Origin: Plantago major
Lineage: Eukaryota > Streptophyta > Magnoliopsida > Lamiales > Plantaginaceae
DNA: 64,000 nt
Assembly (NCBI GenBank): GCA_026545765.1
Contig: CM048841.1
Location: 102,319,352 to 102,383,351 of the forward strand
Reading direction: 5' to 3'
Under the pieces are notes generated by a model, which was given only the letters and a program-made list of their open reading frames with translations, did no database searches and was not told where the DNA came from. Numbering within the stretch: the first letter of the stretch is position 1; each line of letters opens with the position of its first letter. Shown here piece by piece: positions 29,919 through 41,228 of this stretch. Both the position numbers and the translations under genes were made by a program.

Positions 29919-30343
29919 ATGGGAATTTTGGTAAGAGACAAAAACTTTATAACATGCAAGAAATGGGGAAATGGGAATCGAGTTGAAAAAATACGATCTA
30001 ATCAATTCAAACGTGTCAGGTTATATAATCATCCAATGAACACCGATCGTTCATGGATTTACCAAAGGATAGTTAATGGCAGAGTTTTACCTAGTTTTGT
30101 AGAAGGGGTTGATGCCTTCGTTACATTTGCACTGACACAGACTAATTGTTTGAGTGGGGGATGATGAAGTGCCCTTGCATCCAGTATAAATGTAGAAATA
30201 AGCAATTTTTACCTCCAGAAACGGTAGTGGAACACTTGAAACGTAAGGGGTTTGTAGCTGAGTATGACGTATGGACTTCTCATGGTGAGACATACAAGCC
30301 GTTCATGGATTATGAGAATTTGGGGAAGCGTAAAAGAAAATAG
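29919..30343 (+). pseudogene. CACTA transposase-associated domain remnant
   Basis: The first frame reads DRSWIYQRIVNGRVLPSF and ends LSGG followed by a stop at 30162-30164. The next frame picks up MMKCPCIQYKCRNKQF and VEHLKRKGFVAEYDVW. Together these make the zinc-binding head (conserved DRSWMY, CPC, C-RN and HL motifs) found at the N-terminus of CACTA TnpD-type transposases. A one-base frameshift at the junction near 30160 breaks it. The rest of the transposase is missing. It lies inside the CACTA element and is decaying. Confidence 0.8.
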
Positions 30344-30570
30344 AAAACTGTGATGGAAAGTACTCAAAATACTTCTACATCTGATGCTAATAATGATCAT
30401 GAACGAGTTGAGCAAATGGTATATGATATTGCGGGTTCAGAGTTCATGGACACCAGGGAGCCAGTAACCGAGGGGGATGCGGAGGAGCCTCCGAATCCTG
30501 AGGATCAGGTCTTCTTCGACTTGATGGAATTGTAGCTCATTTCGTATACACTTGACTATTACAGAGTGAG

Positions 30571-30781
30571 GTGGAGCGGATCATTGCGGAGAGGCTGCTC
30601 GAGGGTGAGGAGTTGTCCGTGGAAGAACAAGACCGGATCTTTCTACAGGTCAACCCACCCGACAACAAGGGTCGGGTTTATGGTCTTGGTAGTTATGGCG
30701 AGACGGTGTGTGAGCTTCTCGTGTCCCAGCAATCTCGGGGACATGGTGGTGTTTACACGTAGGTCGGCGGATGGTGAATGA
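30571..30781 (+). pseudogene. CACTA-associated plant transposase fragment
   Basis: A short frame reading EVERIIAERL-type residues and then VNPPDNKGRVYGLGSYG resembles the conserved NKGRVYGLGS segment of plant Ptta/En-Spm transposase-like proteins that accompany CACTA elements. It opens after a probable lost exon, ends within about 65 codons, and shifts frame afterwards. A coding remnant only. Confidence 0.6.
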
Positions 30782-32221
30782 AGCTGACTCTCCAGACCGA
30801 GATTGGAAATCCTGTGGATGAGCGAGCTCGTATGAATCGAGAGGATGGAAGAGCTCTGCCAGCTTATATGAGCCGTAATACCCCTCGTCTTAGTGATGTT
30901 GTGATGTTTTGGATACTATGCTACTTTTTACTTTGTTGGATATTTGGATTTATATTCGGATATGTAGACTTTATTTTGGATAATTTATTTTTTGGACGAA
31001 TCGTTGTTGTTAATTAATGTAATTTCCCCTTTGTGACATATCACTATTATATTTGTTGAAAAAACAGGTGAAAATTATAAAATAACTTAAAAAAAAACAA
31101 AAAAAAAACAGTAATTATCCGTCGCTAAACTACGAATTAGGGTAGAACGTCCTAATTCATTATTTAGTGACGGATAATTATCCGTCGCTAAACAACGAAT
31201 TAGGGCGTTCTAGCCCTAATTAGATTAGAGACGGATAATTATCCGTCTCTAATGGTGACGGAGGGTCAACGCCCTATCCGTCACCAATTCCGTGGCTATT
31301 AGCGACGGATAAAAATTCGTCACTAATTCGCCTTAGAGACGCCCGTCATTAAGACGGGCGTCTATCCGTCGCTAAGGCCTTAGCGACGGATCGGCAGTGG
31401 CTTAGCGACGGATAATTCCGTCGCTAAACCACTGTTTTCTTGTAGTGTATTCACATATTCTGGTTTTTACCCTCTTTTTATGACTATTATAGATTTCATC
31501 ATTCAAATATAAATACTATATATACATTTCTAAAAAGCATGTAAAAAATAAACATAAAAAAATTGATGGAAGCAATCTAAATTACAGATTTTTTTAAAGA
31601 AAATAACAATTAATAATGAAAAGTATGCAAGGAAATACATTATAAAAAGAAAATATAAAATACAGCAAGAGTCGATCGGTCCTCAAACCATCTGATTGGT
31701 ATACACTAAAGACAATTTGATTAACAAAATTACAAGTAATTAACCAAAACACATTGATGATAAGCAAATAATTAGCATATACTATCATATCTTTACTAAC
31801 ATCAAGCATATCATATGTTTACTAATATCAAGCATCTATTAATCAAATAGATAAATATGTCAAATTTATCTAAAGAAAGATAAACAATTGAATTCAATGT
31901 GTTCTTAAAAGTTCTAATTTGTTCGCTCTTCCTGTCTCCTATGTTACTACATGTGTGAGTATGAATTGTCTTCGGGTTTTATATTTCAACGTGTGTAATT
32001 TGGACTATATGATTCCATATTTACAATTCATATATTTTAATTTGTAAGAAAGTTCAAGTTGACTGTGCTGGGCGAGTGGAAGGGTTATTGGAATTTGTAT
32101 ATATGGCCAGAGGATCGATCCCTGCAATCAACATTTAATTTTTTTTTTTTTTTTTGATTTTTTTTTCTGGGTGGGCTTCAGCCCACCTAAGCCCAAGGGC
32201 CCGTCCGCCCTTGATGTTAAC

Positions 32222-33762
32222 AATCTCCAAAAATCCAGGATCATGTACTTTTATAACACGTGTCCAGGATGGATGGGTTAGGAGAATCACCATGGATGGG
32301 TTAGAAGAATCACCAAGGGTACATGCTTAGACATGTCTAGGGAAGTAATTGTCAGGGCTCGAACGAGCCCATAGGTACTTCATATGGTGTTTTCATATGA
32401 TATGCTCAAAATGTGAGCTAGGGCTCAGACCCCATATAAACGTAGGGGCAACAGACATATATCATGTGTTGATCAAAGAGCTCAACTTGATTAATTCATG
32501 TTAGACCCCACTGATCCATTCGGGCAAGGACGAGCGGATCAATTAGGTAGGACTTAATTTATGCTAAACAATTTAAAATAGAATTATGTAACATGTTTGA
32601 ATTTTAGTAGGATCATATAAACTATAGTTTTAAGTTTGAGCATACCATGTCAAGTGCAATTTACTCAATTCACGTGGTTTACCTTTATTGCGTGGATTTA
32701 CACAATCTAATAAAATCAATGTTTATAATAAGAGTAAGAAGTTATATACATTGATAGAAAAGGAAAATTGATGTAATGAGAAAAGTAGCCGAATTCAAAT
32801 AAAAAACAACTGCAGTATTAATAATACTCACATTTGGAATGTGGGAAGTTTGAGAATTTTAAGAATGTCTGCAGCATAAGTTAAACACGCTCGATGAGGC
32901 TCCAATTGGAAGGCTATCATTTCTGGTCCAGCCGGATTTTCATTTTCGCTTCAATTACACGGCATGCTCCCCGATTAAAGAATGTCGGAAAATATTTATT
33001 CGGACCATATGGCTAGCAGTAATTCACAATAACAAACAAGTACGTATCACACTCAATATATATAATGTGGATGATTTTTGTCCACGACGTACATCAAAAG
33101 CTTATAGATCCTAATAAATATTCGTAAGTTGCTATGTGTCGAATGATATCTTATGCACGTTTAAATTGGACTTTGTGTAAATAGGAATAAATGTCAGAGT
33201 TGGATGATTTAGTATATATACTTATCCCACTTTGAAAGTGAACGACTTATTAGCATATTATTGTCATTTAAGTGTCGATGCGTCTGTACAGAGGGACGGA
33301 TTAAAGTTTGAGGGAGCTAGATATATAATAGTACCATATAACATTATTTCGGAGATTAGGGATAAGGGGCAAACTCATAAATTATATATTGAGTATAAAA
33401 TTTGATCGTGAAATCGATCGAGCTTATTATGGCTATGGTCGACTGACACAAAGTAACATATATATTGGCTTCATCCGAAAGACAAAGGGATAGTGATGAA
33501 TCATTGGTTCTCAATGTCTCATAATTAGACGTGAACAATGAAACATGTCACGTTTCTCTTCTGTTGATAACAAACAACTTCTGTTTCCGAGTGTAATAAC
33601 AAAAACGAACCGTAATTCGGATCCACGCATTTGTACCGCTCCAATGTCCAAGATCCATAATTGCCAACAAGGATAATAATATATACTACTATAAATAAAC
33701 TATATACTTAATCACATAGAAGATATCATTAAAACATCGTTAGCATTGTCTAGGAGTAATTA
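32222..33762. other. Intergenic DNA, no gene seen
   Basis: AT-rich with no supported frames or structured repeats, apart from an imperfect short direct repeat GATGGGTTAGRAGAATCACCA at about 32273-32315. Confidence 0.4.
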
Positions 33763-33885
33763 GGCTCTGTTCTCTTCAACTGAAAACTCATTCAGTTCAG
33801 TTTAGTTCCATTCAGTTCAGTTCAGTTCTACTTAATTATATTTTATACTACAATTCAGTTCAGTTCAGTTGAAGAGAACAGAGCC
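33763..33885. mobile_element. Tourist-like MITE with perfect inverted repeats, 123 bp
   Basis: A perfect 22-bp terminal inverted repeat: 33763-33784, starting GGCTCTGTTCTCTTC, matches the complement of 33864-33885. The flanks are TTA on both sides, the PIF/Harbinger target duplication. The interior is built of repeated TTCAGTTCAG units, so the whole element folds on itself. Confidence 0.9.
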
Positions 33886-33888
33886 TTA

Positions 33889-36800
33889 GTCCTCTATTGT
33901 TAGAGGTACTAACAGTTAGGAAAAATCGACCATTACCATCAAATTATCGGTTATCTTCATTGCTTCCGAAAATATTTTTATGTTGATCACATCTTTTGGA
34001 GATACGGTGTATTATAAAAGTTTGTAAAAGTTAAAAGAGTGTCCAAAATTTAAAATTTATTTTCTGCATAGAGAAAGAGAGTGTAGAAAATTATCGGAAA
34101 GGCAAGATAGGTTGGGCCATGGGAGGACATGTAGAATGGATATGGACATGTAGTTAACTCTTAAATCAGGCCAAGCCCATATTTGAAGCGTTTGGGCCTA
34201 TCTGTTGTCATTGAGTCTCACCTCAGGCCCTACTCAGAAAAATAAGGGAAAATTGAAATTTAACTCCGTTTGAATCTTGTCATTTATTTTTTTTATGAAA
34301 TTAAGGAGTTTGAGTAAAAACAAATGGTTAATATAAATAACTGATAAAGTAAGAAAGAAAGTAATTAAAAAGAAAATTAATAAATGTGGATAGTGAGTTT
34401 CAATAAAAATAAGATATATGATTGATAAAGTATGACATAGACGATTAAAAATTAAAAATTAGAATATCGGGTTTATCATAAAATGAAATTGAAGTGAGAG
34501 AGTGTTTATACTAGTTAGATTATTTATTGACACCACATACACGATGAAAATGTATTACCAGTTGTTTGTATGTAATACAGTGGTTCCGTTCTTATACCCT
34601 TCCTTATTCTTATATTTGTATGAAATGTATTTATGTAAAATCTGAAATATAAATCCGAAATTAGAATTATTGAATTAGTTTATAAGTTGAATATAGATAG
34701 ATGGGTTGTTGGGTGCAACTAATGTGCATTTAAAAGAGAAGTAATTAATAATCTCACGCTCTGCTTCTGTAATGAAAACTGGAGATGGATTACTCCACAT
34801 CAATCACACCAACTCAGCCCCATAAATTATAATGAAGGTTTTAAATATATACTTGATCAATTTAATAATTAAATTGGCAAACTGGCACCATTTGCTTTTG
34901 GGTAATTAATTTGTTACCATTTACAAATGTGTAGTGGTAATCCTAGAGAAATTTGGCTTTGGGTTTAAACTCTGAGTTGAAAAACTTCCACTCGAGTTTA
35001 GTTTTATCGTTTTTTTGTGTTTGTTTTTCTACTCTACGTACCATGTACTTACTCGAATCGAGTTACAATTCATCAACTTAAAAATTTAAAAGTTTAATAT
35101 CATACTATACCTTATAAGTATTACAGTTTAAATACCAAACCTGAAATTTTAAAATTCAACTCGAGTTGAGTTATTATTTATTAGTTCAGAAGCTCAAATC
35201 TATGTTAAAGTTTCTTAGTGGTACTGATGATCCTAAAGGTTTGCTAGTAGCTTTGTTTGTTATTGACTTTCTTGTTTCCTAATCGTGATTAACCCTATTA
35301 GCTCATACCCACGTATCGAAAACATTGCTATTAAGGTCTGGTAAGTCCACTATATTCCATCCGAGTATAATACTATGCTGATGAGGGTGTAAACGTGTTA
35401 TGTGGATTAGAGTGTTCTAGCCAAGGAGTATTCGAAATAGGAATGAAAGGGTTAGATCCTTTGGTACTGTTTTTCTTGAACAAACTGGAAGATGACTCAA
35501 CAATACGATGGTAATGAGTGTTTTGAGTTATGATCTCCCAAGTAATTAAGTAGGTAAGTTTTAATAAACGACACACCTTAAACTGAAGTAATGGCCCGAT
35601 GTCTATTTGTAACGTTTCTCGTACGTAAGTGTGTTTCGGACTTGTGTCCAACCCGTCCATAAAAACATGTCTGAGACGGAGGGAGTATATAAACAAATTA
35701 TGTATTGTAGCTTATTTCTTTAATAAACTACATGAACAGAATTATCTGTTCAACGAGTTTATAAGCTAACAATTAAACGTTTACTAGATGATGAGATTGA
35801 GGTTTAAAAGTACATATTTTATCACATTTAAAGAAGGAAAAATCAATTTTTGACGTAAATGTATACAAAAATCTCGAATGTATAAAGTTATTTGAAACCA
35901 CGTTGATGGATAGAAGGATGGAGAGATTTGTTTAGATACATGGACAGGGGGAACAATCATAAGTAATGATTACAGGCAGGGTACTATACCACCATTGACA
36001 ATATCCTAGGCTGCAAGATATTCTCAGCAAAAGTCCTTTTTTGTAGGTGTATTTACAGCGTTCACATCCGTAGATGAAAATTAAAGAAAGTAAACAGCAA
36101 AGATACTTCCTCAGGTAGTGTAGACGTAGAGTACAAATGTGGGAATCTCTTTTTTAACAGAAACTGATGCTTCCTCAACTATAGTACTCCACCTTGTGTG
36201 AGATCATTTTTTAACGGATAATAGAAATATGGTGTTAGCAAAATTAACTTATAAATATTATTGATAGTTAATTAAGTAGTTGATAAGATAGTTGATTTTA
36301 ATCGAGCTTGTAACTTGTAAGTTAGTGTTGATTAGAGTTGAAATTATAACACTAGACATCATATATTAACAAAATCCGTCTTCTAGAATCTGAGGTTCAT
36401 CCTTGTGCATAGTACCAACAAGGGGTTAGTTTTGACTTATAATGGCGAGTCTTTGTCAAATCGGGGTCGGAGTCAATATATTGGACATAGACATATACTG
36501 AGGATAGTGAAGAATGGATTGTGTATTCTAACCTAAGTGTAGTGTGTATAAATAATACTTATATTGATGGGTTGTTAACCGATCGAGGTAATGAATTATG
36601 TAACTTTCGTGTTCATCTTTAATCTCCACGTACGAGATATATTACGAAACATTCATTAAAACTTTGCCTGTTATATACTATATGCTAGTACATTACCATA
36701 TGGCTCATAACAAGAGCATTTTGGCCTTGGTTTCTATTTTCTTTTCTTGAAAGGGCCTTTGATTCTAGTTTAACAATTTGAGAAGTAGTAATTAAAATGA

Positions 36801-37587
36801 TCTTAAACAAAGTGAATTAACTAGCCAGTAGTCACTGCCTGTTGCGCTGGAGCTACATTGAGATCAATCAATGTCATAGCATAGCTGCTCTAATTACACC
36901 TGGTGCCTCATTTAGTAGACATGATATATATTAGGCCAACCAATGGTATTGTTTGGATTGCATTTGCGGCTGAATATTATTGTAAAAAAGGATAGTGTTA
37001 CATGTGAAACTTTTAGTAAAAATCAATTTTATAAACATTAGTAAAATCACAACACACCCATACTAACATTATTCATCCGCCCTTATTATATATATATATA
37101 TATCTCATACTTTTTATTACTAATTATTTATCATTTACCTCGGTCGGAGGGAGCACATACTATTTCCATATTAGCAAAGGGAATCTTCTAAAAAAGGCCA
37201 AAACAAGAAAATGAAATATTGTTTGTTGTACCTGAACTGAACTTAGGTACTATTATCACTATGTCACTGGAGTGGCACAGTGAGAGTTGCAGAAGATTTA
37301 GAGATCTTTGAGAGTGATGTCATCCAGTCACACTCACCTGAAACGGCGCCGTGCACATCTCAAGTTATCAGCCATTACTCTCTTTAAGTGTCTGTTTAAT
37401 TGTTATTCTCCATAAACCACTACTTACACTGCATGAAAAGAAACACAGTGTCATATCATACAAATAAATGTAGCAGCAGCTCAGCTGGTTTAATTTATCA
37501 TCTCTATCTCTATCTTCTATGCATATATGGCAGAAGCTATGCATATATGGCTGCTTCTGTAATCATTCCATACAGACCATTTCCATC
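33889..37587. other. Gene-poor DNA upstream of the CLE gene
   Basis: No coding sequence is supported. ACGGAGGGAGTATATAAAC near 35666-35684 looks like one end of a Stowaway-like MITE whose partner was not found. A (TA)n run lies at about 37087-37104. The last 300 bases are probably the CLE promoter. Confidence 0.4.
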
Positions 37588-37595
37588 TATAAATA
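37588..37595 (+). promoter_or_regulatory. TATA box of the CLV3-like gene
   Basis: TATAAATA lies 106 bases before the ATG and is followed by a CT-rich leader (TCTTCTTCTTCCTCTC), the usual layout for a plant core promoter. Confidence 0.65.
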
Positions 37596-37700
37596 CCTAC
37601 TCAACTCTTCTTCTCTATCACATCCATCTTCTTCTTCCTCTCATTATCTTCTCTAAGAACAAACACTAAAGAAACAAGCTAATCTTCAAGAAAAACAAAA

Positions 37701-38171
37701 ATGGCTACTGCTAAGTGCTCTGCTTTCCTCTGCATGGTCCTTGTTCTAACACTAACTATGCAGAACCTTGCTGATACTGGTAACTAATTCTTCTTTTAAC
37801 TATAAAAATCCAATCTTTCTGATTTAACGGGCTTTTTATGTCTCGGAAAGATACTAAGTGTGCATATTGTACATTTTTTACAGAATGCAGCACCAGGGGA
37901 GCTTCACTAGAACTTCTTCAGCACCGCAAGGTAACTAACTCTCCTCTCTGCTTGTTTAGTTCTCTTTATTTAACTTAAGACACTTCTTGACTAGTTTTCG
38001 GCTTTCGAACTATGACAGTTTTTCATGGAGATGGGTGTTAAGAGCAATGGTGTGCCTGCATTTGTGAGCAATGGGAAGAATGGGCTGACTGAGGAGGAGC
38101 TAAGGAGGGTTCCAGGAGGACCGGACCCGATGCACCATCATGGTCAGGACCCAAAGCCCAGGACTCCATGA
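37701..38171 (+). CDS. CLV3: CLE peptide precursor, CLAVATA3-like
   Basis: Three exons (37701-37779, 37884-37930, 38019-38171) with GT-AG introns encode 92 residues. Residues 1-25 form a signal peptide (FLCMVLVLTLTM core). A variable middle leads to EEELRRVPGGPDPMHHHGQ at about 67-85. The CLE dodecapeptide would be RRVPGGPDPMHH (71-82), with both hydroxyproline positions (P4, P7) and the central Gly6. Most CLE genes lack introns. The two-intron layout, the EEL before the motif, the third His after it and the Pro-rich tail match CLV3. CLV3 is secreted by shoot stem cells and signals through CLV1-type receptors to limit WUSCHEL expression. Arabidopsis CLV3 reads RTVPSGPDPLHH, so positions 2, 5 and 10 differ. 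Orthology is likely but rests on gene structure and motif. Confidence 0.85.
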
Positions 38172-38736
38172 AGCTTCTGCCTTATACCTTAGCATTTATG
38201 ATAAAAGACTGCAAGTTTTATGTTATGCTTCCTTTTTTGGCTAAAGAATCTGGTAACTGCAAGGATAAGTATCTTTATAGGTTTATGTCAGGATCCCTTT
38301 TGGCTATATATATGTACTGTTTTGCTCCTGTCATGTAATGATAGAAAGGTTTAAGCTGGGAAGTGGGAACTTAAGTGTACTAAGGTTGTAAATATATCTA
38401 CTTATGTCTTTATGCAACAGCCTCAAGGATATTCTCATTTCTGTGTAGTAAACAGCAGCTAAAGTTTAATTTTTGCAAGAAAAAGCTCAAGACTGAACCT
38501 TAATATAGAACTATAAGAACATTAAAGCAAACTGCAAAGAAATCAGAAGGAACTGAAATATGAAAGATACAGCATAAAAGTTGTGAAATATGAAACAATT
38601 AGAGATTAGTTCTGGTCAGCAGTAGAATAAGTGTGTTTCTTATGCCATTAACACATCAAGTTTGTTCGTCTTCACACTAGACTTGAGAAGTAACCTTGAC
38701 AAACTTAAGAACTCGATCTCGTTTTTGGACTTTAAA
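38172..38736. other. Intergenic DNA between convergent CLE and PPR genes
   Basis: Holds the 3' UTRs of the two convergent genes. CLV3 in Arabidopsis depends on 3' WUSCHEL-bound enhancers. Scattered TAAT cores are present but are uninformative in such AT-rich DNA. Confidence 0.4.
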
Positions 38737-40335
38737 CTACAAATCGCAGCACCTTCTATGTACTTCAATTAAAAAATACAGCATAAAAGTTGTACAAAAT
38801 GGAGTATTATGATAATTACCTTCGTACGATTCCAGGAAATGAACTTCAGAAGTATGTTGAGATACCCGTAGATTATTCAACAAATTGTCAAGCATTCTGT
38901 AGATATTGTCAGCTTCAATTTGGGACTTATCGCCAGCCACAAATTCATGAATCGTGCCATTTATTTCAATCGAACTTATTCCAGGTTTCTTTTGTACACC
39001 GCGAGACTTCATTTTCTTTCTGACCTTGCTTGCGCCTTGCCAACTTCCACTTGCTGCATAAATATTTGAGAGCAGCACGTAGTTGAAATCTCCTCCAGGG
39101 TCTAAATCATGGATATACGTCATCAGCTTTTCAGCTAATTCAACGTCTCCACAGTTTCTACATGCTGCCAATAAAGACCCGATAACAACTTCATTTGGCT
39201 TCATAGGCATATTTCGCACAACCGATAGTGCCTCTTTCAATCTCCCAGCACGACAATAAATATCAACTATGCATCCGTAGTGTTCAATTCTTGGAGTTAA
39301 ATTATATACGTGCTTCATGGATTCAAACAAATTCAATCCTTCATCTACAAGACCACCATGGCTACAAGCAGTAAGAGCTCCGGTAAAGCTCACACCATCC
39401 GGCTTAAATCCATCCTTGAGCATCCAATGAAAATACTTCAACGCTTCATCGGCATGTGCATTAACCGCTAAGCCCACTACTATCGAATTCCATGAAACCA
39501 AGCTTCTTTTGGTCATGTTCTCAAAAACTTGACAAGCCAATTCAACACATCCACACCTACAATACATATCTACCAACGAATTATTCACCCTAATATTATC
39601 CTTAAAATCCCTCCTTAACACAAATCGATGCAACCAAAGGCCTAAACCAAGTGTTCCCAAATTAGCAACTGCAGATAGAACCGATACCACAGTTACAAAA
39701 TCGGGCTCCATTCCAAACAATTGCATCTCCTGAAACCATCCCAATGCCTCCTCATACCTCCCCTTCTTCACAAACCCATCAATCAACACCGTCCAAGACA
39801 CAGCATCTCTGTCAGGCATTTCATCAAACAGCTTCACTGCAACCTCAAACTCACCATTCCTCATGTACCCATTGATCAGAGTGTTCCAAGACACCTTATT
39901 TCTGACACCCAGATGATCAAACATCACCCTCGCCAACCCCATTTTACCAAACCTCGAGTACATGTCAATTACAGCAGTACCAACCATCACATTATTAGCA
40001 TCCAAGCCGAGTTTTCGCGCGTAACCATGAATACAAGGGCCAACCAACACACCTTCTTTTGGGGAACGGGCACAGCCGGATAGAATGGTGACGAATGTAA
40101 TGTGATTGGGTTCGATTCCGGATAACCTCATCCGGGTTAAGTGCAAGAGAGCTTTGTGTATACGGCCGTTTTTGCAATGGAAAGCAATTGATGAGGTCCA
40201 TGCCGCAGTGTTTCCGGTTTCTGGAGTGTTCTCATGGTTGTTTTTTAAAGAGAGCCGGTGAAATTTAGGAGAATTAGTGGCGGCGGAGAGGCGGAGATGC
40301 GGTGGAGTTGTTGCTGCCATGGCGGGAACTGCCAT
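38737..40335 (-). CDS. CLB19: PLS-class pentatricopeptide repeat RNA-editing factor, CLB19-like
   Basis: 532 residues in one exon. The first about 40 residues are rich in Ala, Ser, Thr and Asn, like a plastid transit peptide. PPR motifs in P-L-S order follow (VSWNTLINGYMRNGEFEVA, VSWTVLIDGFVKKGRYEEA, VSWNSIVVGLAVNAHADEA, RIEHYGCIVDIYCRAGRL). They are followed by an E domain (KPNEVVIGSLLAACRNCGDV) and an E+ domain (KPGISSIEINGTIHEFVAGD), with no DYW domain. Such factors bind a site in an organelle transcript and recruit the deaminase. It closely resembles Arabidopsis CLB19/PDE247, needed to edit chloroplast rpoA and clpP. The last 40 residues do not fit the family; a GTAATT donor after SYEG (about 38818) suggests a 3' intron, so the true C-terminus may be shorter or different. 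Confidence 0.88.
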   Translation of the reverse strand: MAVPAMAATTPPHLRLSAATNSPKFHRLSLKNNHENTPETGNTAAWTSSIAFHCKNGRIHKALLHLTRMRLSGIEPNHITFVTILSGCARSPKEGVLVGPCIHGYARKLGLDANNVMVGTAVIDMYSRFGKMGLARVMFDHLGVRNKVSWNTLINGYMRNGEFEVAVKLFDEMPDRDAVSWTVLIDGFVKKGRYEEALGWFQEMQLFGMEPDFVTVVSVLSAVANLGTLGLGLWLHRFVLRRDFKDNIRVNNSLVDMYCRCGCVELACQVFENMTKRSLVSWNSIVVGLAVNAHADEALKYFHWMLKDGFKPDGVSFTGALTACSHGGLVDEGLNLFESMKHVYNLTPRIEHYGCIVDIYCRAGRLKEALSVVRNMPMKPNEVVIGSLLAACRNCGDVELAEKLMTYIHDLDPGGDFNYVLLSNIYAASGSWQGASKVRKKMKSRGVQKKPGISSIEINGTIHEFVAGDKSQIEADNIYRMLDNLLNNLRVSQHTSEVHFLESYEGNYHNTPFCTTFMLYFLIEVHRRCCDL

Positions 40336-41228
40336 TTGTTTTTGAATTACAGTTTCTACAAGGTTGTGAAGAGTTTAAATACTCTTCTTGGATACGGTTC
40401 GTTAGGCAGCTACCTTTTCTCATCGCGATGGGGCCGCGATGTAGTCGCTCTTCTGAAATGAAGCCGAAAATGGTCGAATTTTCCTATATACCAAATAAAG
40501 ATATAAAAAACGAACAATTATATTGCATTCACTTGTTCGGTAAATACCGATTAACAATGAACAATGTCAAGGTCCTTGGTTTTTCGGAAACTTATGTGAT
40601 ATCCAAATCCATGTGTCTTTCTAGCGAGGTACCAATCTCTTTAACCTATATGGTTGTTCTACACACAATCAATACTGCCTAACGTGCCTTAAGTACAATT
40701 GTAACAAAGCCGCTCCTCACAAGACCTTGCCTAGTTTCATAAAGGCGTCCTCATCAACAGCCTCCACAGATAATCCGTGTAGGATCCTAATGGCTGCAGT
40801 GCATTTTTGTAAAGCTGCACATCCGTTCTTTTTCAGAGCATCGGGTGGTTGCATAAACTGCTTGTCGTGTTTTCATTGGCCTCCACAGATTTTTCAAACA
40901 ATCTACATCGGAATATGGCATGAGTGTATGTTGGAAGTTTACGGAAGTAGACATTCTGAGTCTTTCGTGACCAGTATCATGGCCTTACCATAAACGGAGA
41001 CAAATGCACTAACCTCCGGTTTCATCCATTCCATCTGTATCGCGTAATGAATCTATGGTCCTTCAGAAAAATAGATTACACCGCGGAGAAGGTTTGTGGT
41101 AAACATGCGAGAATAGAGTCATAAGATGCATTTCATAGAACTTAATTTAGACTTGCAACAACATACAATGATTACAACAGAGAAGCACAAGTCTCAGTCA
41201 AAGAATAGGAAAAGAATTGCAGTGAAAC
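40336..41228. other. Intergenic DNA between PPR and HDA8-like genes
   Basis: Contains the PPR promoter and the 3' UTR of the deacetylase. A 126-codon frame at about 40302-40682 overlaps the PPR start on the opposite strand and has no family signature. Confidence 0.4.

Larger units (their letters stand above)
28813..31447 (+). mobile_element. CACTA (En/Spm) transposon, deletion derivative
   Basis: The element begins CACTACAAGAAAGC and ends with the complement of CACTACAAGAAAAC, the canonical CACTA termini. The 3-bp flanks are TAC and TAT, matching at 2 of 3. Both subterminal regions are dense with AGCGACGGAT repeats in direct and inverted orientation, typical binding arrays for the TnpA-type protein. 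The interior holds only remnants: a transposase-associated domain near 30.0-30.35 kb and a transposase-like C-terminal piece near 30.57-30.77 kb. The catalytic core is absent, so it cannot move itself. Confidence 0.9.
28724..32213. mobile_element. hAT-like non-autonomous element, interrupted by a CACTA insertion
   Basis: The left end CAAGGGCGGATACAGG and the right end, read in reverse complement as CAAGGGCGGACGGG, share a 10-base inverted repeat. The flanks ATGTTACC (28716-28723) and ATGTTAAC (32214-32221) match at 7 of 8 bases, as expected of a hAT target duplication. Without the nested CACTA element about 855 bases remain, with no transposase. The right side has a GGGTGGGCTTCAGCCCACC hairpin and a poly-T run, features common in this type of plant repeat. 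Confidence 0.6.

Noticed and set aside
39721-40083. 120-codon plus-strand frame
   Set aside because: Antisense shadow of the PPR gene; the minus frame has clear PPR motifs and this one has none.
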